Assembly: GCF_019655435.1 (NCBI RefSeq)
Contig: NZ_BPFH01000001.1
Span: 124,001-188,000 of the forward strand
Direction of reading: 5' to 3'
DNA length: 64,000 nucleotides
Source of the DNA: Jannaschia pagri
GTDB taxonomy: Bacteria > Pseudomonadota > Alphaproteobacteria > Rhodobacterales > Rhodobacteraceae
Shown here: positions 57,611-64,000 of the stretch, one piece after another
How the letters are laid out: each line of letters starts with the position of its first letter
Numbering within the stretch: position 1 is the stretch's first letter
Program-made: the position numbers and the translations under genes
Notes under the pieces: model-generated
Told to the model about the DNA's origin: nothing
Databases searched by the model: none
What the model saw: only the letters and a program-made list of their open reading frames with translations

Positions 57611-59845
57611 ATGCCCGATCTGCTGATCGAACTCTTTTCCGAGGAAATCCCCGCACGGATGCAGCGCCGCGCCGCCGCGGATCTGCAAAAGCTGATGACG
57701 GATGGTCTGGTCGACGCGGGTCTGACCTATGCGGGGGCCGTGGCCCATGTGACACCGCGTCGTCTGGCGCTGTCGGTCCAGGGTTTGACCGCCGAGAGCC
57801 CGACGACCACGGAAACACGACGTGGCCCGCGCGTGGATGCCCCGCAGAAAGCGTTGGATGGCTTCCTCCGATCAACCGGGCTCACGCGCGAACAACTCGA
57901 AGAACAGGACGACAAGAAGGGCCGCGTTTTCATCGCGAAGATCACCCAAGCCGGGCGCCCCGCCGACGCCATTGTGGCGGACGTCTTAGACAAGATCATC
58001 CGCACCTTTCCCTGGCCCAAATCCATGCGATGGGGCGCCGGGTCTCTCCGGTGGGTCCGCCCTCTGCGCCGGATCCTGTGCATCCTGAGCGACGAGGACG
58101 GCGCGCGCGTTGTGCCGCTCGACGTGGACGGCATCGTCTCGGGCGACATGACCGAGGGCCATCGCTTCATGGCGCCGGAGCCGTTCCGCGTGACCTCTTT
58201 TGACGACTATGAAGCCAAGCTGAAGCGGTCCCGCGTGGTCCTCTCATCGCAGGAACGAGCCGAGGCCATTTGGCAGGATGCCACCAATCAGGCCTTTGCT
58301 GCTGGGCTAGAGGTGGTCGAGGACGCAGGCCTACTGGCGGAAGTCGCCGGGCTGGTCGAATGGCCCGTGGTGCTGATGGGAAAAATCGGTGCCGATTTCT
58401 TGGAGCTGCCGCCGGAAGTGTTGCAGACCTCCATGAAGGAGCATCAGAAGTTCTTTTCGGTTCGCGACAAGGCCGGAAAAATCACCCGCTTCATTACGGT
58501 CGCGAATCGTGAAACGGCGGATGACGGCGCAACGATCCTGGCGGGCAACGACCGGGTGCTTTCGGCGCGCCTCGCCGACGCGAAGTTCTTCTGGGAAAAC
58601 GATCTGCGGGTGGCAAAATCGAGCGTGGAGCCCTGGCTGGACGCCCTGTCCAACGTGACCTTCCACGCCAAGCTCGGCTCCCAAAAGACGCGGATCGAAC
58701 GGATCGCCGCGCTGGCGCGAGAGTTGGCACCGACCATTGGAGCGGACCCCGACCTCGCAGAACGGGCCGCTCAGATCGCAAAAGCCGACCTCTCCTCCGA
58801 GATGGTTTACGAATTCCCGGAGTTGCAGGGCCTCATGGGCCGCTACTATGCCGAAGCCGCCGGCGAGGATCCCGCCGTCGCCGCGGCTTGCCAAGACCAC
58901 TACTGTCCCCTCGGCCCGTCAGACGATGTGCCCACGGCGCCAGTGTCGGTCACCGTGGCCTTGGCCGACAAGCTGGATACGCTGGCAGGGTTCTGGGCGA
59001 TCGACGAAAAGCCGACGGGGTCCAAAGACCCCTACGCCCTCCGCCGGGCGGCGTTGGGGGTCATTCGGTTGGTTCTGTCCGGAGAGATATCTACTAAGCT
59101 TTTGGCTCTGCTTAGGGTCGCTACAGAAAACCATTTGGCTTGGTTTACCAGCCACGATGAACCGCTTGATCCATTTGACGGCATAGATGAAGCAGATTTG
59201 GGTCAAGAGCAGAGACAGGTTAAAAGACAGGCTCTATACCAAAAAGGCGAGTATCTTGCCGCGAGAGCGGAGAAAATCCGCGCGTGGACAGGCTTGCGTA
59301 TTTCCTGCGGTCAACAGCCGACGGAACTCCTTTCCTTCTTCCACGACCGGCTCAAGGTTTACCTGCGCGACGAGGGCGTCCGCCACGATGTGATCGACGC
59401 CTGCCTCACCGGCGAGCGGACGGACGATCTGGCCGATCTGACGGCGCGGGCGCGGGCCTTGAATGCCTTCCTGGGCACGGAGAACGGCGAAAACCTGCTG
59501 CAAGGTTACAAGCGGGCTGCCAACATCCTGTCCCAGGCCGAAGAAAATGGCGGTGTGGAATACTCTTACGGGGCAGACCCCAAGTTGGCCGAGACCGAGG
59601 AAGAGCGCGCCCTGTTCGCCGCACTTGCCACGACGAAACCTGGCATCGATGCGGCCCTTAGCGCAGAGGATTACCCGGCGGCCATGCAGGCGCTGGCCAC
59701 GTTGCGCGGGCCCATCGACGCGTTTTTCGAGGCCGTTCAAGTCAATGCCGACAACGACATTGTGCGTCGCAACCGATTGAATATGCTGTCCGAAATCGTA
59801 CGCACCGGTGAAAAGATCGCCGATCTGACCCGTGTTGGGGCCTAG
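57611..59845 (+). CDS. glyS: Glycyl-tRNA synthetase beta subunit
   Basis: The tRNA-binding subunit; 744 residues, slightly longer than usual. The N-terminus PDLLIELFSEEIPARMQRRA, the EHQKFFSV motif and the C-terminal DALR-like anticodon-binding part are recognisable. From about 59083 to 59280 the base composition drops to near 48% GC with codons such as AGA, CTT and TTA, unlike both flanks; the protein is also less conserved there (GEISTKLLALLRVATENHLA). The frame is intact. Confidence 0.95.
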   Translation: MPDLLIELFSEEIPARMQRRAAADLQKLMTDGLVDAGLTYAGAVAHVTPRRLALSVQGLTAESPTTTETRRGPRVDAPQKALDGFLRSTGLTREQLEEQDDKKGRVFIAKITQAGRPADAIVADVLDKIIRTFPWPKSMRWGAGSLRWVRPLRRILCILSDEDGARVVPLDVDGIVSGDMTEGHRFMAPEPFRVTSFDDYEAKLKRSRVVLSSQERAEAIWQDATNQAFAAGLEVVEDAGLLAEVAGLVEWPVVLMGKIGADFLELPPEVLQTSMKEHQKFFSVRDKAGKITRFITVANRETADDGATILAGNDRVLSARLADAKFFWENDLRVAKSSVEPWLDALSNVTFHAKLGSQKTRIERIAALARELAPTIGADPDLAERAAQIAKADLSSEMVYEFPELQGLMGRYYAEAAGEDPAVAAACQDHYCPLGPSDDVPTAPVSVTVALADKLDTLAGFWAIDEKPTGSKDPYALRRAALGVIRLVLSGEISTKLLALLRVATENHLAWFTSHDEPLDPFDGIDEADLGQEQRQVKRQALYQKGEYLAARAEKIRAWTGLRISCGQQPTELLSFFHDRLKVYLRDEGVRHDVIDACLTGERTDDLADLTARARALNAFLGTENGENLLQGYKRAANILSQAEENGGVEYSYGADPKLAETEEERALFAALATTKPGIDAALSAEDYPAAMQALATLRGPIDAFFEAVQVNADNDIVRRNRLNMLSEIVRTGEKIADLTRVGA

Positions 59846-59861
59846 GGCGCGACAGGGCGTC

Positions 59862-59892
59862 GTATGCACTGGCGCGATGCATTAGTGCATAC
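59862..59892. promoter_or_regulatory. Inverted repeat upstream of the PPDK-like gene
   Basis: GTATGCACT and AGTGCATAC are perfect 9-bp arms separated by 13 bases, 17 bases after the glyS stop. Could be a terminator stem for glyS or an operator for the gene at 60028. Confidence 0.45.
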
Positions 59893-59953
59893 ACGCAACA
59901 ATGCCGAGGGATAGCTGACGACCGCGCGGTCAGCCCTCGGAAAACGGGTCTGT

Positions 59954-59966
59954 CAATGTAACATTG
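59954..59966. promoter_or_regulatory. Short palindrome upstream of the PPDK-like gene
   Basis: CAATGT and ACATTG flank a single A, about 62 bases before the ATG. It is a plausible regulator-binding site in the promoter region. Confidence 0.35.
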
Positions 59967-60027
59967 GCATGACGCCCTATGCCGCACTGCGGCGCGATGC
60001 TATGCTGCGGGCGCAAAGGATGAACCC

Positions 60028-62559
60028 ATGCTGGACACGCCGCGCTTTACGGAGATAACGCCAACCGCCGACATCCGGGCGGCGCGCCACGGCAGTCGCG
60101 CCAAGTGCCTGCAGCGGCTGATCCGAATGGAGTTGCCGGTTCCCCAGACCGTCGCTCTGCCGTTTACCACCGTCCGCGAGATTGCCGAGGGCCAGATGCC
60201 CGATCTGGGGACGCTGGTTTCACTGTTCGACATGGAGCCACTGTTGCTGTCGGTGCGGTCCTCTTCGGAGGCGACCGATTGGGGTGGGCCCGGCGCGGTT
60301 TTGAACATTGGCATGAACGACGAAGCCCATGCCTGGCTGTCGAACACGCTGGGCCATGCCATTGCGGATAAACTCTATCTGCGCTTCATCCGCAGCTTTG
60401 CCATTGAGGTGATGCGCCTGGACGAGGCCCCCTTCAACGAAGCCGAGGACCCGGTCGCCGCGCGCGACACCTACGAAGAAGAGATGGACGCGCCGTTTCC
60501 CCAGGATATCGCAGATCAGTTGGACGCGGTGCTCCGATCCATGGCCCGGGCCTGGGAAGGCACTTCGGCCCGACTGCTGCGGCAAGCCCAGGGCGCCCCG
60601 GCGGACGCGGGCCTTGGTCTGGTGGTTCAGCGCATGGCCCTTGGCATGGGTCCGGGACAGTCCGGGTCTGGCGTCGTTCAATTCGTCAACCCCGCCACCG
60701 GAGAACCCCAGGTGACGGGCCGCTACATGGGCCAAGCCCTCGGGCGCGATGCGCTCAAGAACCGGGACAAGGCGCTCTATCTGACGAGCGATCCGCGCGG
60801 GCCGTCTCTGCAAGACCTGCTGCCTGATGTGTATCAGGAGTTGATCCAGGTTGGGGGTCAATGCCGGGACCGACTTCGCGAAGAGATGCAGGTCGAATTC
60901 ACCATCGCCCAGGGCCGCTTGGCGGTGCTGGATGCGGTGCGCTGCCCGCGCGAGGCCCGCGCCTCGGTCGCCATCGCAGCCGCGCTGGCCCGGGATGGGA
61001 TCATTCCGCGCAGCGAAGCCCTGTTGCGCATCGCGCCAGCCACCATCGGGCGGCTGCTACACCGTCAGATTGATGCAACGGCGGACAGGACTGTCTTGGC
61101 GCGCGGCGTGGCGGCCAGTCCGGGCGCCGCGTCCGGCAAGATCGTGTTCGACAGCGCGACGGCCCAGGCGTGTTTGTCCCGAAATGAGCCCTGCATTCTG
61201 GTCCGTCGCGAAACCAGCCCCGAAGATGTGCGAGGCATGCACGCCGCCGATGCCGTGCTGACCGAACGGGGCGGATCGACCAGCCATGCGGCGGTGATCG
61301 CCCGTGGCCTGGGTTTGCCCTGTGTCACCGGCGCGACGGGTCTCACTGTCTCCCATCGACGCAAATCCGTGCGCCTGCCAGACGGGCGGCGCCTGTCGGA
61401 AGGCGATACCATGACCATCGATGGTTCCTCCGGGGAGGTGCTAGAGGGCGCCGTGCCCACGCAGGAACCCATGCTGGATGGTGCTTTTGCAGACGTCATG
61501 TCCTGGTCCGACGACCTGCGCGACATTGGCGTGCGGGCCAATGCCGATACGGTTGCCGATGCCACCCTGGCCCGCACGTTCGGGGTGGATGGCATCGGCC
61601 TCTGCCGGACGGAACATATGTTCTTTGATCCCGCCCGCCTGACAGTGATGCGAGAAATGATCTTTGCCGAGGACGCCAGCGCGCGACAGGCCGCGCTGGA
61701 TCGCCTGCTGCCGATGCAACGGGACGACTTCACCGAGCTGTTCCAGCTCATGTCCGGCTTGCCGGTGACCATTCGTCTGTTGGACCCGCCACTGCATGAG
61801 TTCCTGCCCTCTGGACCCGAAGGCCTTGGCGCACTCGCGGCAGCGCTGGACCGCCCCCTATCCGAAGTGAAGAGCCGGGTCGCAGCCTTGCAGGAATATA
61901 ACCCCATGTTGGGGATGCGGGGCGTGCGCCTGGGCATTGCCATGCCTGAAATCTACGAGATGCAGGCCCGCGCCATCTTTGAGGCCGCCGTGGCAGCCAG
62001 CGGCTTGGGCGCAGACGTTAAGATCGAGATCATGATCCCCCTTGTCACCGCGCGGCGCGAGGTCGAGTTGGTAAAGCGGCGAATTGAGGCCGTTGCCTCT
62101 GGTGTGCAGGCGGAGACGGGCAAGGATCTCGACTTCCGTTTGGGCGTGATGGTCGAAACACCACGTGCCGCCCTGCGTGCCGGAGAAATCAGTGAAACCG
62201 CCGCGTTCCTCAGCTTTGGGACCAATGACCTGACACAGATGACCTATGGACTGTCGCGGGACGATGCGGGGCGGTTCATGTCGGCCTATGTGAACGAGGG
62301 GGTCTATCCCGAAGATCCGTTCCAAACACTAGATGTGGATGGCGTCGGAGAGTTGCTGCTGCTCGGCTCGGCCCGGGGACGCCAAACGCGCCCCGATGTG
62401 ACCCTGGCCCTGTGCGGTGAACACGGCGGCAGTCCCGAATCGATCCGGTTTTGTCGTCTTGCTGGATTCGACTACGTCAGTTGTTCCCCATTTCGGGTGC
62501 CGGTCGCCAAGCTCGCAGCGGCACAGAGCACGATCCTGTCGGGCCAAACGGCAAGATAA
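60028..62559 (+). CDS. Pyruvate phosphate dikinase-like protein
   Basis: An 843-residue three-domain enzyme (PPDK, normally 870-900). The C-terminal parts are intact: phosphohistidine TERGGSTSHAAVIARGLGLPC, PEP domain EYNPMLGMRGVRLGIAMPEIYEMQA, SFGTNDLTQMTYGLSRDDAGRF, and the acid Cys in LALCGEHGGSPESI. The N-terminal ATP-grasp part is shorter and divergent (GMGPGQSGSGVVQFVNPATGEP instead of the usual NMGDDSGTG form). It may be a paralogue with altered nucleotide use or true PPDK for gluconeogenesis. AAAGGA precedes ATG 60028. Relatives also carry this gene after glyS. Confidence 0.88.
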   Translation: MLDTPRFTEITPTADIRAARHGSRAKCLQRLIRMELPVPQTVALPFTTVREIAEGQMPDLGTLVSLFDMEPLLLSVRSSSEATDWGGPGAVLNIGMNDEAHAWLSNTLGHAIADKLYLRFIRSFAIEVMRLDEAPFNEAEDPVAARDTYEEEMDAPFPQDIADQLDAVLRSMARAWEGTSARLLRQAQGAPADAGLGLVVQRMALGMGPGQSGSGVVQFVNPATGEPQVTGRYMGQALGRDALKNRDKALYLTSDPRGPSLQDLLPDVYQELIQVGGQCRDRLREEMQVEFTIAQGRLAVLDAVRCPREARASVAIAAALARDGIIPRSEALLRIAPATIGRLLHRQIDATADRTVLARGVAASPGAASGKIVFDSATAQACLSRNEPCILVRRETSPEDVRGMHAADAVLTERGGSTSHAAVIARGLGLPCVTGATGLTVSHRRKSVRLPDGRRLSEGDTMTIDGSSGEVLEGAVPTQEPMLDGAFADVMSWSDDLRDIGVRANADTVADATLARTFGVDGIGLCRTEHMFFDPARLTVMREMIFAEDASARQAALDRLLPMQRDDFTELFQLMSGLPVTIRLLDPPLHEFLPSGPEGLGALAAALDRPLSEVKSRVAALQEYNPMLGMRGVRLGIAMPEIYEMQARAIFEAAVAASGLGADVKIEIMIPLVTARREVELVKRRIEAVASGVQAETGKDLDFRLGVMVETPRAALRAGEISETAAFLSFGTNDLTQMTYGLSRDDAGRFMSAYVNEGVYPEDPFQTLDVDGVGELLLLGSARGRQTRPDVTLALCGEHGGSPESIRFCRLAGFDYVSCSPFRVPVAKLAAAQSTILSGQTAR

Positions 62560-62580
62560 CGCCGGGTAAAGCATCGGGTA

Positions 62581-62598
62581 TCGGCGAAATTTTGCCGA
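62581..62598 (+). terminator. AT-centred hairpin after the PPDK-like gene
   Basis: TCGGCGAAAT and TTTGCCGA form an 18-base near-palindrome, with one G-T pair, 22 bases after the stop codon. It probably ends the transcript. Confidence 0.5.
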
Positions 62599-62759
62599 CA
62601 CCCGCCGATTCTCGCCACAGGTGCCATCCCTTTGCGCGTCAAGACATTGCGTCCCTCGCCCGAAGCCGCGACGCCCTACGCTGCGATTTTAGGCGGTAAG
62701 GGTTTCGCAAGATCCTTGTCGTAGATCGCGGGGGTAAAGGAAGGTGGACGAGGGTGAGT

Positions 62760-63443
62760 ATGGGTCGCGTTTGCTCTATGACCGTCGCAGCGGTCGCGCT
62801 GTTTTTTGGATTTCAAACCCCCGTCGTCGCACAACCTATCGCCCACGCCCCGACTGCTGGCGCCGTTGCCCTGAGCGCCTTCGCGCCAGCCCCTGCGGAA
62901 GGAAGCACGCCACGGGCGGCCGGTAACCTCTTTGCCCGCGCGGCACGGTCGCTGTGGTCTGGCCCCGCGCGCCGTGACGCGCCGCCTACGCCTGAGACCC
63001 ATTTGACGGACCATCGGATAGACGCGCTCCCCACCGCATCGGGGGGACAGCAGTGGCGATGCCTCGCCGAAGCCATCTACTTCGAAGCGCGGGGCGAACC
63101 CATTCCGGGGCAGGTCGCCGTCGCAGAGGTCATCCTGAACCGTGTGGACAGCAAGCGCTACCCCAACACCATCTGCCGTGTGGTGAACCAGGGCACCGGT
63201 CGGCTCCATGCCTGCCAATTCAGCTATACCTGCGATGGCATCCCCGAGGCCGTGTCGGAGCGGGGCGCCTGGGCACGCGCCGGTAAAATCGCCCGCTTGC
63301 TGATGGACGGCGCACCACGCGCCCTGACCGGCAATGCCACCCACTATCACGCCGACTACGTCAGCCCCTACTGGGCGAAGGTCTACCCAAAGACTGCGCA
63401 GGTTGGTCGCCATATCTTCTACCGTCAAACCCCTGGGGCCTGA
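62760..63443 (+). CDS. SleB/CwlJ-type cell wall hydrolase
   Basis: A 227-residue exported protein: signal peptide ([22 protein letters not shown]), a low-complexity linker, and a Hydrolase_2 domain from about residue 97: [20 protein letters not shown] with the catalytic Glu, [31 protein letters not shown], and [13 protein letters not shown]. It cuts peptidoglycan glycan strands. The ATG at 62760 has GAGG seven bases upstream; GTG at 62754 is the alternative start. Confidence 0.9.
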   Translation: MGRVCSMTVAAVALFFGFQTPVVAQPIAHAPTAGAVALSAFAPAPAEGSTPRAAGNLFARAARSLWSGPARRDAPPTPETHLTDHRIDALPTASGGQQWRCLAEAIYFEARGEPIPGQVAVAEVILNRVDSKRYPNTICRVVNQGTGRLHACQFSYTCDGIPEAVSERGAWARAGKIARLLMDGAPRALTGNATHYHADYVSPYWAKVYPKTAQVGRHIFYRQTPGA

Positions 63444-63656
63444 TCCGGACGGTTGGATACCGGCTGCGCAGGCATTCCCAGATAGGGCTGTCCACCGGGT
63501 CACGACTTCCACGCTCCGTCCACAGGAACGGCGCGACGCCTAAAGGCGCCGCGTCACGGCGCAAATGCCCGCTTGGATGCCGCGATAGGGGTTTCATAGG
63601 GGCGCAGGACGTGGTTTGCGGGCCCATGATGCGATCGACCACGCCAGAGACACGCC

Positions 63657-64000
63657 ATGCCCGCCGATGACACCCTAGCGCTCGGAACAGCCTTCTCCTC
63701 GCCCCTTGACCGGGCGCGACAGGACACCGCTACGCATCCTTTGGATCGGATCGTGCTTCGCGACCACGTCCGCTCGGTCGAGATCGGCGCCTTTCAACAA
63801 GAACGCGGCGTAACCCAGCGGATCCGTTTCGACATCGTGACAGAGGTTTCCTTGGACGCCGACGCGGTAGCAGGCGATGATGTGGACGGCATCCTGAGCT
63901 ACGATACCCTGCTAGAGGCCGTCGAAGCCGAATTGGCCGCAGAACGCGTCAATCTGTTAGAAACGTTGGCCGAACGGGTCGCGGCGCGGGTGCTGCTCCA
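63657..64000 (+). CDS. folB: Dihydroneopterin aldolase, N-terminal part (runs off the window edge)
   Basis: The frame opens at ATG 63657 and is unbroken to the window end (114 codons). LDRIVLRDHVRSVEIGAFQQERGVTQRIRFDIVTEVSLDADAVAGDDVDGILSYDTLLEAVEAELAAERVNLLETLAERVA contains the FolB pattern IGAFxxERxxxQ and the catalytic LxYxxL-like region, with LLETLAERVA near the C-terminal core. Folate synthesis enzyme that cleaves dihydroneopterin. About 45 residues of N-terminal extension precede the core. Confidence 0.87.
   Translation, partial: MPADDTLALGTAFSSPLDRARQDTATHPLDRIVLRDHVRSVEIGAFQQERGVTQRIRFDIVTEVSLDADAVAGDDVDGILSYDTLLEAVEAELAAERVNLLETLAERVAARVLL

Overview
The window is a gene-dense piece of an alphaproteobacterial chromosome, most probably from the order Rhodobacterales (Roseobacter/Jannaschia-like). 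The evidence is the high GC content, the Rhodobacterales order ftsQ-ddl-murB-DUF2484-murC-murG-ftsW, a glyQ-DUF6446-glyS-PPDK-like block, short-form ProS, CdnL/CarD, a 7Fe ferredoxin, TakP-type TRAP genes, and one perfect TTAA-N7-TTAA CtrA-type box. I see no phage, insertion sequence, CRISPR array, tRNA or rRNA.

Layout. 1-7949 (minus strand): second half of the division and cell wall (dcw) cluster, interrupted between murB and DUF2484 by an unknown Ala/Thr-repeat protein. 8246-9419: copper delivery pair SCO1/PCuAC. 9536-13060: TRAP transporter. 13284-16491: divergent catabolic cluster (lactonase-like MBL protein, quinol monooxygenase, isopropylmalate-dehydrogenase-like and Gfo/Idh/MocA enzymes). 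16492-17635: no clear gene. 17636-21023: rpe, 5-formyl-THF cyclo-ligase head to head with a VOC protein, zincin, carD, fdxA. 21196-26249: S4 RNA-binding protein, SUV3-like helicase, TPR protein, then SCP2 and a hydrolase on the other strand. 26301-30537: lolD, lolC/E, a CAP-domain lipoprotein, proS. 30718-39120: fasciclin protein, ppx, KtrB-type transporter, ppk1, CIA30 protein, hda, perM. 39702-46489: YqeY, carA, a GT2 glycosyltransferase fused to an MshEN-like domain and preceded by a CtrA box, GntR regulator, HAD nucleotidase, UbiH-like monooxygenase. 47199-50945: class V aminotransferase, two tandem Lrp regulators, divergent ilvC, a 56-residue membrane protein. 51096-55889: DMT exporter, TrkH, and a trypsin-like protein whose catalytic residues are lost. 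56075-62559: glyQ, DUF6446, glyS, PPDK-like enzyme. 62760-64000: SleB-type hydrolase and the start of folB.

Most of the content is housekeeping. The parts that stand out are: the repeat-bearing gene inside the dcw cluster, with an in-frame stop followed by 70 open codons; the putatively c-di-GMP-responsive, CtrA-linked glycosyltransferase; the pseudoprotease with SPOR-like and peptidoglycan-binding regions; a low-GC patch inside glyS; a hairpin over the ribosome binding site of the aminotransferase; divergent genes whose start codons overlap; and several gene-free stretches of 0.5-1.1 kb. I did not find a complete new defence or mobile system.
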